Source of the DNA: Liolophura sinensis
Taxonomy: Eukaryota; Mollusca; Polyplacophora; Chitonida; Chitonidae
Assembly (NCBI RefSeq): GCF_032854445.1
Contig: NC_088302.1
Coordinates: forward strand, 39,062,191-39,126,190
Reading direction: 5' to 3'
Length of the DNA: 64,000 nucleotides
Shown here: one piece after another, positions 1 through 10,830 of the stretch
How the letters are laid out: every line of letters begins with the position of its first letter
How positions within the stretch are numbered: position 1 is the stretch's first letter
Translations under genes and position numbers: made by a program
The notes under the pieces: generated by a model
The model's input: only the letters and a program-made list of their open reading frames with translations
The model's database searches: none
Told to the model about the DNA's origin: nothing

Positions 1-24
1 AAAGATGTCTGTGATATATCCCAG

Positions 25-114
25 AGACAGCTAGCTCTGCCCTGAACCAACCTGGCAGAGAACCGATGATGGATTATGCAGTTTACACATGTCAAGCTTC
101 ATCTGGAGGAAAAA
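25..114 (+). CDS. Candidate Ig-domain-like partial exon at the left edge
   Basis: After a CCCAG| acceptor one frame runs 29 codons to donor GGAAAAA|GTAAAC, leaving in phase 1. It contains MMDYAVYTCQASSGGK, which resembles the F-strand motif of immunoglobulin domains (D-x-A-x-Y-x-C-x-A). The matching first cysteine would lie in an earlier exon, outside the window. A following exon is not clear: entering the 524-599 candidate from phase 1 hits a stop, so at least one exon would lie between. Confidence 0.3.
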
Positions 115-309
115 GTAAACCAATGAATTAATATCTCTGATACATCAGCTTTTTCCTTTCGCTCTCTTTCTCATGTTGAAAGCTGTCTGCAAAAACCAAA
201 AAAAAATGTGATAAAATATTTCTCAGTTTAAGCAAACAGTAATATTGAAAATCTCTGGAGGGATAGAGAAGGTTTCTGTGAATCATTAGAATCCACAAAG
301 CAGACTGGA

Positions 310-531
310 GTGTGTTTAGACAGGGTTGTGCAGGTTGCTGTCTGCTGCCGAGCAAATTGCCTCATGAAACCGCAAGTGAGAAAAGCCCTCAACATTGGAT
401 GGAATTGGATGAGAAGCCACGGAGTTCTTGCAGCTCATGTATACAACCGTGTCTCTTTGAAGTTTGTCCGCGAATACAGAATTCTATTTCACAGAGATTG
501 TAGACCAGTGGTTGTAATGACAGCCAGGTGA
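310..531 (+). other. Stretch with two overlapping open frames near the left edge
   Basis: Two plus-strand frames stay open together for about 190 bases. One has many cysteines (GCAGCC, SSCSSC, EVCP). The other reads VVQVAVCCRANCLMKPQ up to a possible donor CCGCAA|GTGAGA. Both could supply an exon of a plus-strand gene. Neither has a strong acceptor, so I do not choose between them. Confidence 0.2.
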
Positions 532-599
532 AGATAATATTGTAAAAGCTGTTACATGTTTCTGCGATTACCAGTGTGATACCTTTACACTGCCTGCAG
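524..599 (+). CDS. Candidate 76-nt Cys-rich coding exon
   Basis: The frame starting CCA at 524 reads PGEDNIVKAV, then TCFCDYQCDTFTLPA, and ends in phase 1 at a good donor (CTGCAG|GTAAGC). The acceptor (GTAATGACAG|) has a poor pyrimidine tract, and stops lie directly upstream in frame. Three cysteines in CFCDYQC suggest an extracellular segment. The phase-1 end fits the 13540 candidate. Confidence 0.33.
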
Positions 600-3040
600 G
601 TAAGCCCACCTTTCACTATTACGTGAACGCCTATACAGAACGTTGCTCCGCCTACAGCAGGCATCAAGCACGGACACAGTATTAACTGAGGCTTACCGCA
701 GATAACGGCTTACACCTACCATTAATAGCAAGTCGCTTCATTTAATGCCAGCTGCAGGCTACTCAAGCTGGGAAAATCCTATCTTGGGCAGAAAAATCAA
801 CTGTGATCAGTGTTCAATCCCTCTCAGGCATCTCGCCGTGGCGACTGCCACCTCCAGCATCTGAAGCCTAATGTCTGCCGTGTAATGGATACAATGCCCA
901 CTAACTGGAGCCTCTCACAACATTAACCAATTAATCTGTGTGTGCACGAACCCGCTACACATCTCTAAGGACTAGTTAGATCAGTGAGATGTTCTATGTA
1001 ATGCAGATTCTCCACTGTTTAAGCAGTCAGCTCAAAGAAAGCCAAGCCATTCTAACTGAATGAGAACAAAAACATTTGTGACACTGGAAATGTTGCCGTA
1101 AGAGATTATAAATCCGACTAAAAACACAAGAGTATTTGTTTAAAAGCTGCATTTCTGAACATTACTGTCAGACTCACAAATATCTCTGCAAATGTAACAT
1201 TGTGTGTAAGTAATGCTTTACTGTGTAAATGTAGAAAGATTCCAAAGTCAAAGATTTTATTTTTGAGTTTGTTTAACCTTATAGATGGATACATTTGAAG
1301 AATGTTCAATTCTTATTGTTCAAGGTGTCTCATTTCAATATTGCAGCAAGTTTTTTTCTTTATTTTTTTTGTATTAGTTTGTAGTGCGTGGCTTAAATAT
1401 CTACAACTGTTTCGCAGACATTTAGATCCAGAAAATTACAAGCAACAATCAAGTAAAGAAATAAAAGAAAAAGATAAGCCAATGATTGTATTCCGATGAT
1501 TGGTAACATGTTCTTGCAGAACGTGGTCAGATACATTCACAAGTACAAAAAAAAAAAATACTGTAACACATATTATTTCCAATTACAAATCATTGCAGTT
1601 GATTGAAATCTTGGTCAGTTGCCAGACATCCTTGACATTTATGATCAATCAATATTAAACCTATGGCCGCTTATTAAAACAAGTTTGATTAAGGGAGATA
1701 CTCACTGACTTAGCCATGTACAATGAGTTAATGTCAAAGCTCAGCCATGCGTTCCATGCCATAGACGAATCCCTAACCTTTATTCCCACCCCCCCACACA
1801 GGATTGTATATTCTCCAGATGAGCTAAATCAAAATATCTTACCCTCCTGAGGCACCAACGTTGCCGAAGTTTCTGAACACTGGAGCAAATCTCATTACAA
1901 TGTTTATGGATCATCCCGAAAGTCCTTCTGTGCATGGTCTCTTGTTTCATACAGTAAACAAATCTTTCCTGATAATATCTGGCAATGTTTATTCATGAGG
2001 ATATATGCTAGCAATCTGGCTGACAAATGACATCTGCATATCAGCACCTACATGTCTTGTGTATACAAAACAAAACGCAATGATGACGCTTCCATAAGCC
2101 AATGTTTAATTAGACTTCTTGGGTAGAAGTTGGACACATGTGCAGTATATGTACAGTTCAAGGAAGGGTGTCCATGGTGTTATGAAGAACAATTCGTTAC
2201 TTAATGGCTTGCAGAAATTGGGATCAAGGTAAATATATTGGGATCAAGGTAAAAGATGTCAACATCCAACAGTACCCCATAAAAGAGGATCTCCTTGTGT
2301 CCTTCAACTGACATTCTAGAAAATTTAAATTGGGCAAAAACCAAAATTTAGAAACTGAAATTTTACATTTTGCCATTAGAGTTGGACCTTTCTAACAACC
2401 CATTCATATAAACATTTCATAGTTTTTCCTGTCTGAAGTCATTGTAATTTAAACTTATGACATATTAACGGACTGATCTTTAAAGACTCCATATTGATCT
2501 TCACTTGATTTCGTCCGTTTGCTTTTATATATATTGTCTTAGTTCTTTTGTGGCTTGAGATGAACATTATTTTGGTCCTGGGATTACTGACCTGGAACAC
2601 CCATTGTGGTTGACAACTGGAACATAAATTTTTGATTGAATGTCTTACATATAATGCCTAGATTTAATTACCATCCATTATGGACATAATGTACCCTATC
2701 AAAGTGGGCACTGTGGCAATAAAACGGCTCGATTGCTAAAAATCAAAGTAAACCCTATTAGTAGGACAGTCTGAACAATAATTTACCTTTTTTAATTTAT
2801 AATTACATAATACAAGAGGGAGAAAAAAAGCAATCCTGGTTTAACTGAGAGAGTATAATTCAATACATAAAAAAGAATTATCCCACTACCTCCAAATAAC
2901 AGTCATAAATTTGGCCGTTTTTTCCAGCTATCTTGTCAAAGTGTTCATATAAATTTGGTTGGTAAGTAGGCATTCCACAATCTACTTTTAGCTTATTCAA
3001 AACAGGAGATACAGTTTATCCAAGTGGGAAATGTGCTAAA

Positions 3041-3075
3041 TTAATATCTGCCACTCAAGCAAATACCATTTTGTC
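3041..3075 (-). CDS. Candidate short last exon, partner of 3159-3273
   Basis: Eighty-three bases below the previous candidate lies a textbook intron end: branch-like TTTAACTAAC, then TGTTCTTTCAG|. Entering in phase 1 it reads GQNGICLSGRY and stops at TAA. It would close the 3159-3273 exon in frame. Very short, so weak on its own. Confidence 0.22.
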
Positions 3076-3158
3076 CTGAAAGAACAGTTAGTTAAAGCTG
3101 AGCAGTTGTTAACCGGCTTCTCTAATGGACACTTGTTGATACAAACTCTATCTTGTAC

Positions 3159-3273
3159 CTGTAAAAGCCCCATATGCCTGGGCAGCATCGGAGTCTTTCC
3201 AGTTGTGCAAATCCTCGAGAGACAGCGCAGAGCGCACACACACAGGACAGAAGTAATCAGGTTTGTTGGTCAG
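3159..3273 (-). CDS. Candidate minus-strand exon with a CPVC motif
   Basis: The acceptor CTTCTGTATTCAG| is followed by 38 codons and a donor TTTACAG|GTACAAG (phase 1). The protein starts LTNKPDYFCPVCVRSALSLE and continues DLHNWKDSDAAQAYGAFT. YFCPVC resembles the first half of a zinc knuckle, but no partner Cys/His pair is seen. I do not recognise a family. The stretch is richer in GC than its surroundings. No phase-matching upstream exon was found. Confidence 0.3.
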
Positions 3274-3924
3274 CTGAATACAGAAGGCCACTTAAGATGC
3301 GGTCAGACTGTGTATAATCAGCAGATCGTGGGACATGTTAGACAGCTTCCCTTTAATCCTGGTTAGTCGGTTAAAGACTCGGCGTGAGGAAAATGTCACG
3401 ATGATTGACAGTCGCTCCGCTCACAGAAATCTTCTCTATTGATCATCTACCTCCGATAAAGCCCTCTTGGTAAGGTCTGGCTCGCCAGATGATCAGCAGG
3501 GTGGGTGCTATAGCTATGGTAAGGCGGCCTGTCCAGGAGATTAAATATCCACATCTACCCCTCATTACAATGCTGCTGTTGGGGGAAGAAGCCGAAAACC
3601 GTATGTGTTATTTATGAGAGCACGCTGTATGAAGTTCTTTGGTCACTGTATGATAGCCTGTGACATATACCTGTACATGTGTACCAGAAAAGTTAATCAT
3701 ACTAAAACAAATGAGCACAATATCACTAATATACTTACATGATAACCAAGTCTCTGGGTTTACTTCAGCACAAATACAATCAAAGTTTGTCCCTATTTTA
3801 GAACAGCCCAAATATAATTGTTACCTTTCACAAAATATCAGCGTCGTCTGTGCGCATGTTCATTCAAACTCAGCAATGAAGTTCCTTAAAATTTATGAAG
3901 TGGTTGGCATTACAACTTCTTCAA

Positions 3925-4075
3925 ACTAAAGAATTATTTAACCACTATAAATAGTACAGGTACAATTCTGATATTTACTGAAGACAATAATTTAAGCTAT
4001 ACTTGCTGAATACAGGAAATTTAATTTGATTAGCCAAGATGGATTTTTTGCCAAAAATCACAGATATAGCCTGGC
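3925..4075 (+). repeat. Dispersed repeat, copy A
   Basis: The segment with TATAAATAGTACAGGTA and GGATTTTTTGCCAAAAATC recurs in inverse orientation at 8655-8790, with gaps. An unnamed interspersed family. Confidence 0.55.
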
Positions 4076-4194
4076 AGATCAAGTTTTTTTTATCAAAAGT
4101 CTCTTGTTTACTCATGTATTTAACGATGATGCAATGTGGTGTCAGGAGCCTGCAAATACAGACATTTCCTCCCAACACAATGTTTGGCTGTCAT

Positions 4195-4266
4195 GGTATA
4201 AGTGAAATATTTGTGAGTACAGTGTAAAACACAGATCAAATAAATAAATAAATAAATAAATAAATC
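4195..4266 (+). mobile_element. Truncated SINE 3' end
   Basis: GGTATAAGTGAAATATTTGTGAGTACAGTGTAAAACA followed by ATCAAATAAATAAAT matches the tail of the tRNA-headed SINE at 10554-10830. Only the 3' end remains. Confidence 0.65.
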
Positions 4267-6004
4267 AAATACAGAGAAGACTGATGCACTGATGACAAAA
4301 CTATTGCAATCAGAAATCTTCCTTATTATAGCAATATTCCTGTGGAAAAAAAAACAAAGATATCTTACACGAAGATGTAACGCTTATAAACTGTTTTAAA
4401 GTTCCCATGCTGTGTAGGATGACAATCTACTGGGAATGATCAGGTGGCTGTAGGCCTTTAGATTACTAAAAAGCAATTTTCTGTACTGAGTGTACATTGT
4501 CATCGCAGGTAGGGGGGCAGGACATTTTAAACACTGCATTCTGTGAGAAGACTAAGAAATAAGCTTCATCAGTTAAATGCATGACCTTTTACCAAAAAAA
4601 AAAAAAAAAAATCAGGAACAATAATTCATCTCACATGCTTCTAATTCGCTTTATTACTTTCATATGTTTACAAGGGGTACTTCTGTGAGAAACTTCTGTT
4701 TCAATTGAAATAGTTCACACAAATGTCTTCCTTATACTGACATAATTCTTTCTCTCTTCCAGTAGTTCAGTAAGAATCCTTGATCAGCACATTAAATCTT
4801 ACGCACATCCTCTGATAGTATAACTTGTGACACTGAACATAACATAGCATAGTTAAGCTGTGAAACGTTTAAGGTGCACAGCTGGGGAATCGGCTTAAAG
4901 GTCTTTACCAGCATAAAGACCTTGGCTTGCTCCAGGCGATTACGCTGAAGTATGCTGTGTCAATCAACAAGGCGTTAATATGGCTCAGAACCTTAGTCTG
5001 ACAACATATCAAAGACTGTTTTGTTAGAATCATAAGGAATGGACATGCAACCTGCAAATGTCGTAAGAGATTACTTTTGGTACTGAAGGTTTTTTTGTTT
5101 TTTTTTATCATTCCACCTTCAACATTTTAAGATAAACAACACTCGTAAAATGAGGAAGTCCTTGATGAAATATTAGGTCATTCACTGAAGACCAGTTTAT
5201 AGAGGAACTGTAAGGTGTTTATTATTAGAGGAAAACAGATTTATCAGTCAAGACATCAGTCAAGAATATATTTACTACTCACAAGTGCTATGTGTTTTTC
5301 GCTATTTATTTTACTGTCTGAATTATATAAACAAAAAAATTCACCAACTTCCATGTCATTTTCAAGGTGAGTCGGGAAATAATGTAGCATATTGCTGCTT
5401 TTTGATCCGTAATGTGGATGAAATCATTTATTCAGTTCTTCATTATTCCTGCATTCAGGTATTCAGGTTCACTGTACCAGCATATATATCATATGTATAT
5501 CTTGACTTTTCTCTCTTCGTGTCGTAATCAAGTCAAGTTTTACCCACTGTATCTAATGGCCAAGATCTATTTATGCACAAAGATAAAAGCAAATTTCAAA
5601 AGCCTCACAGAATGCTTAACTACTGAACTGTATGGAATGTGTATCAATATGCAAGTTCAATATACTAGTATCCAGTCTGGGGTCTGCTTTGCCTATTTGC
5701 ATTGCGGGCAAAGCCAGTCCATAAAAATATTGTTGAGTTATAATCATTTATCCCTTTAATAGCCTACATTAAAGGACTTCTGGATAAATTTAAAAGTATT
5801 TAATCCGTGAAAGTAGTTGACCACATTTAAACCAGCTGACTATTCACTTTGACATCAAATACTCTGTAAAATGTGGTATGTGTTGCACACTGTTGGTCGC
5901 ATTTTTATTAAGACTTCCTGATTGACATGAAACCATGATGCAGGAAGAATGCCAGACCCAATTTATTTTCCTCCTGTTTTTTTTTTATTTCTGGACAACA
6001 TTGG

Positions 6005-6888
6005 ACACACAACTATAAATTCTATCCACTGTCTGCATACACACAACTATAAATTCAATCCACTGTCTGCATACACACAACTATAAATTCAATCCACTGT
6101 CCGCATACACACAACTATAAATTCAATCCACTGTCCGCTTACACACAACTATAAATTCAATCCACTGTCTGCATACACACAATTATAAATTCAATCCACT
6201 GTCTGCATACACACAACTATAAATTCAATCCACTGTCTGCATACACACAACTATAAATTCAATCCACTGTCTGCATACACACAACTATAAATTCAATCCG
6301 CTGTCTGCATACACACAACTATAAATTCAATCCGCTGTCTGCATACACACAACTATAAATTCAATCCGCTGTCTGCATACACACAACTATAAATTCAATC
6401 CACTGTCTGCATACACACAACTATAAATTCAATCCACTGTCTGCATACACACAATTATAAATTCAATCCACTGTCTGCATACACACAACTATAAATTCAA
6501 TCCGCTGTCTGCATACACACAACTATAAATTCAATCCGCTGTCTGCATACACACAACTATAAATTCAATCCACTGTCTGCATACACACAACTATAAATTC
6601 AATCCACTGTCTGCATACACACAACTATAACTTCAATCCACTGTCTGCATACACACAACTATAAATTCAATCCACTGTCTGCATACACACAACTATAACT
6701 TCAATCCGCTGTCTGCATACACACAACTATAAATTCAATCCACTGTCTGCATACACACAACTATAAATTCAATCCACTGTCTGCATACACACAACTATAA
6801 ATTCAATCCACTGTCTGCATACACACAACTATAACTTCAATCCGCTGTCTGCATACACACAACTATAACTTCAATCCGCTGTCTGCAT
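6005..6888. repeat. 34-bp minisatellite, 26 copies
   Basis: The unit begins ACACACAACTATAAATTC and ends CACTGTCTGCAT. The span divides into 26 units. Variants (CCGC for CCAC, CTTC for ATTC, TCCG for TCTG) are interspersed in short runs, the pattern of local unit homogenisation. 34 is not a multiple of three, so the array cannot stay open as a coding repeat. Confidence 0.97.
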
Positions 6889-7296
6889 ACATGACTGCAT
6901 GCATCCTATCTTTGCTGACACACTTCCTGTTTATACACAATGTCCTGACAAACACATTTATGAATTCATTGATCCTGCTAAGATTGGCATTGTAAAACAA
7001 AATGGGGGATACAACCACACATTAGATACACACACTGGGTAAGATGAGAGGCACTGGTTAACGACCCAGCAGGTGGGCGTGTAGACTTTGGTACTGACGT
7101 AATCATGTATTGATGTTCTAAGAGTGCAGGCCAGAATCACAGCAAATTTTTTGCCCAACTGTCAACAATGTCAACAGAACCTTCTCTGGCAGCAGGTATT
7201 ATTAGAGTTCCAAGAACAAAGAGGATATTCCTCAACTTCAAAATAGATATGTATATCGGTATCTTAAATCTAACAGTTTTAGACTGAAAGCGAGTG

Positions 7297-7320
7297 TATA
7301 TATATATATATATATATACA
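7297..7320. repeat. (TA)n microsatellite
   Basis: Uninterrupted TATA run of about 22 bases. Other simple repeats: (AAAT)n at 4240-4266, (GT)n at 12433-12452, (GA)n at 18835-18851 and a G run near 26731-26741. Confidence 0.9.
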
Positions 7321-7624
7321 ATGATCTATGTACGAATTTGCACGGCTTTAAAAAAAAACAAAAACAGGAATACTGTGCAATGATTGTCTGAACCTAATTT
7401 CCAGGTGGTGACAGATTTATCTGATGGTGGCTATACAGTCATGACAGTTGGTCCCTGAAAGCTTATTCTACACTTGGCTACCATGTTCAAAATCTCCAAT
7501 AGAGCGTCCATATCAGGAGCGGTAGATCCAGGGTCAATCCTGGGTCAAGTCTTACCTAAGACTTTAAAAGAGGAAATTGTAACTTTCTCACGTGGTGTTC
7601 AGCATGAAGGAGATAGTGCAATGA

Positions 7625-7840
7625 CTGGTTGACCTGTATCAGTATAATGACTCGGGCGGGGCAATTTAATTGCCTCCGGTAAGGTGCCTCAGTGAAGCAG
7701 CGCTAGATAAAAGAGCAGTGGAAATCCGTCCTGCAACAAGGAGGCACATTACATACACTCCAAAGATTCCTTCATCGTCATATGACTGAAAAATTGTTAA
7801 GTACGACATTAAACCCGAAGCACTCACTCACTCAAAATCG
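7625..7840 (+). mobile_element. SINE-like element with CACTCACTCACTC end
   Basis: GACTCGGGCGGGGCAATTTA at the head and CATTAAACCCGAAGCACTCACTCACTC at the end are typical of a dispersed mollusc SINE-like family, recalled from general experience. No target duplication was resolved. Confidence 0.6.
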
Positions 7841-8654
7841 TCAAACAATATGTATATATACACTCTTATGGGTTTGGGGTTTAACCTCTTTTCATAAATT
7901 CAGATAAACAGATCAAAGAACTGCTCAAATGACATCTTGTCACTGATAGCCTATGAAACATAACCATTTGACATTTATGCATCACCAAAGCTACTGCTTT
8001 TCATCATGCTTGAAAAAGGTATTAGTATCTATACCGAAACTTCGCTTCCAGATAAACAGAAGTTGTTTCGATATGTTATCAACTTCTAAATGCCTCTCAA
8101 AGATGTCATTGCTCCAACTGTCCAACTGACAGTGGTTACAATGTAAGAATGCTGATGAGCAAACTCTTCAGCATTATGGCCGATATGGAACTGTAAATAA
8201 AGAACAAGTAAGCTGTATCGAAGGCTTAGACAATAACAGTCACCAGTACACAGAATTTCCAGTGGCAACTTTGAGGTATAAATGCCATGTTTAGAAAAAC
8301 TAGAGAATTCAAAGTGGAAATCAAGAACAAAGTAGAAAAAAGTGCATCCATTTCTGTGGAAATATTATCTATATGTTTGTGTAAAGTAATCAATTTATTA
8401 TACCTATAAGTTAAAGATCTGAGAAGACTGTAGCAAAACATCAATTCCCATCTTCATACCAGTTCTTATTATTAAACATAAATTCTTGAACTGTGAACAT
8501 AAATTACAGATCTTTCAGGAAATGACTTAATTTGTAGAAAAGTTCAACTGAGACAAAGGGAAATTTACTTTGCATTTATTTGATTGTTGTTCAATGCTAT
8601 TCTTAAAGAGTTGTCTATGAATTGGTACAAAAGAAATGGCATTATCATTAAAGG

Positions 8655-8790
8655 GGCTATGTATACATGAGATTTTTGGCAAAAAATCCATACTCACTGA
8701 TCAAATCCAATTATCTATATTTACCAAAAATAGCTCAAATTATTTGTTTCTAATACCTGTACTATTTATAGTAATAAAATAACTGAAAGT
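8655..8790 (-). repeat. Dispersed repeat, copy B (inverted relative to 3925)
   Basis: The reverse complement matches the 3925-4075 copy over most of its length, including GGATTTTTTGCCAAAAATC. Confidence 0.55.
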
Positions 8791-9099
8791 TTGAAAAAAT
8801 TATAATGTAACTTGCATTGTATATTGTAGGAACTTTATTACAGTACTTCATTACAGATTTAAAACAGCAACATGCATAAAAGACATATTTTTGAAAGGTA
8901 ATTATTTGTGCTCCTCCAAAAACATGCCAAAAATTTAACTCGATTTGAGTTGTTCAAAAATCCTCAGTGCAGTCTACATTGTAGCTTTTTAAGGACTAGA
9001 ACTGTCAAATTTATCTAAAGTTTGAACATAAACAACGAGTTCATCAGAAAAGCAATGACTCATATGTTGAAAATATCATCTGCAATAAACCACAAAATA

Positions 9100-9372
9100 T
9101 TTACTTATTTATACATTTGAGTGTTGTTTTACGCCATACTTAAGAATATTTCACTTTATACAATGGCAGCCAGCATTATTTTGCAAGGGAACTGAGCAGA
9201 GAGGGCGAAACCCACAACCATCCGCAGGCTGCTGGAAGACCTGCCCACGTACGAATGGAAAGGAAGCCAGCATGAGCTGGACTTGAACTCACACAGCGAC
9301 TGCACTGGTGGGAGGCCCTTAGATTACTGCACCGCACTGGCATGATAACCCATTCAGCAATGGAGGCTCCCA
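9100..9372 (-). mobile_element. tRNA-headed SINE, minus orientation
   Basis: Read on the minus strand it matches the 10554 copy: tail TTTTACGCCATACTTAAGAATATTTCAC, core CCATCCGCAGGCTGCTGGAAGACC, CCACGTACG and AGCCAGCATGAGCTGGACTTGAACTC. The tRNA-like end is diverged. Confidence 0.85.
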
Positions 9373-10553
9373 ACCACACAATCAAGTGCACAACTGTTTT
9401 CATGGCAAGCTTGTTGGCTGTCTTCTTAACAGATAAAGCTGCATGCAAATCACATTTTCATAAAATTACAAGAAAAAAAAAACAGGAATTCTAGTTTAGT
9501 TTATTCTATAGGAAAACCACCGTTGTTACAGAAAGTAAAACAGAGATGATGTATGCACTGCTAGAGCTACCTGCCAGAGTTTGATTAATTAGATGTTGTC
9601 ACTTAATAAAGGAAATGATGCAGAGGAAGGAATAGCTGTACGGAAACAGGCCTGTTTTATTGCCTTTCTATTGGATTAGAACCATGTTAACCAGGCTCTA
9701 TGCAACCTTGTTCTGTCACCCTATATCTTCACACAGCCCTACACTATAAGGTTCAGTGCAGCTCTCTCTCCCTGATGAAGGGTTCAGAAAGTGTAATTAA
9801 TAATCAAGGCAGATTGCAATTTCAACAAAATCAAATCAGCAAACGTTTTTTTTTTTCCTAAACCCCTTTCAGTCCCCTGGTTACAATAATGTATTAAAAT
9901 CTGTGATAGAAGACAGCTAAGTGACCAAACATGCACATGTACACATGGGCATTGAGTCATCACCCTTTAATAATCCAATATCTTTTTTACATGAAGCTGA
10001 AAATAAGTATGCAAGAATTCCACACATTTTTTTTTTTGATTAGATTTTGATTATATAATATTATTAACCAACATTAAAGAAATACAAGATCAATGAGTTG
10101 AAGAGAAATATCTAGCTGCACCTAGTCTCTTTGTCGGTTTCTGGAGAGGTCATCCTATCTTTTAACATTGGCGATTCACTTTGTAAGGGATCTGCATGTA
10201 AGAAGACAAAACATGAGCAATTGGTCTTGACATCACTTTCGAACCATATTTCAGCCATGAATCAAGATATAAGTCATCATATATGTGTTATGGGTTTACC
10301 GGATTGAAAAAGTCGCTGTCTCCCTCAGTCTCTAAAAGGACGTGTCAAAAATGATGTACGTTGAAAAGTGTAAAAAATATATTTAAAATATCTTAATTAT
10401 TTAAATCATTAATTATTTAGACCACCTCATATGTAGGCTATGCTATAAACTAATAGTGCATCTAGATGACTGTTCTGTGGATTATTTAAATTCTCTTGAA
10501 ATATTATCCCCACTAATGTCCAAAAAAAAAAAACCCAACACAAAACCCCCAAA

Positions 10554-10830
10554 GGGGCTTCCGTGGCTCAGTCGGTTAGCGCGCTAAACGCAACGTAATG
10601 ACCCAGAAGCCTCTCACCAATGCGGTCGCTGTGAGTTCAAGACCAGCCCATGCTGCCTTCCTCTCCGGCCGTACGTGGGAAGGTCTGCCAGCAACCTGCG
10701 GATGGTCGTGAGTTTCCCCCGGGCTCTGCCCGGTTTCCACCCACCATAATGCTGGCCGCCGTCTCATATAAGTGAAATATTCTTGAGTATGGCGTAAAAC
10801 ACCAATCAAAAAAAAAAAAAAAAAAAAAAT
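10554..10830 (+). mobile_element. tRNA-headed SINE, full length, plus orientation
   Basis: The head GGGGCTTCCGTGGCTCAGTCGGTTAGCGCG carries a pol III A box (TGGCTCAGTCGG) and GTGAGTTCAAGACC a degenerate B box. A core (GGTCTGCCAGCAACCTGCGGATGG) and the tail AGTATGGCGTAAAACACCAATC follow, then a run of A. The best preserved of three copies in the window (others 9100-9372 and 37157-37402). Confidence 0.9.

Noticed and set aside
3194-3260. Plus exon after GTCTTTCCAG near 3202
   Set aside because: Good acceptor but leaves in phase 2, which does not fit the 13540 exon; it also overlaps the minus candidate.
3480-3560. Minus exon reading RLTIAIAPTLLIIWRARPYQ
   Set aside because: Splice sites are plausible, but its phases do not join the 3159-3273 candidate in any open frame.
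6005-6888. CRISPR-like array
   Set aside because: Head-to-tail units without unique spacers, in eukaryotic DNA.
9176-9448. 90-codon minus frame
   Set aside because: It lies in a SINE copy; similar frames occur in the 10554 and 37157 copies.
10554-10630. A functional tRNA gene
   Set aside because: A and B boxes are present but degenerate, the cloverleaf does not close, and the sequence continues into a SINE body found in two other places.
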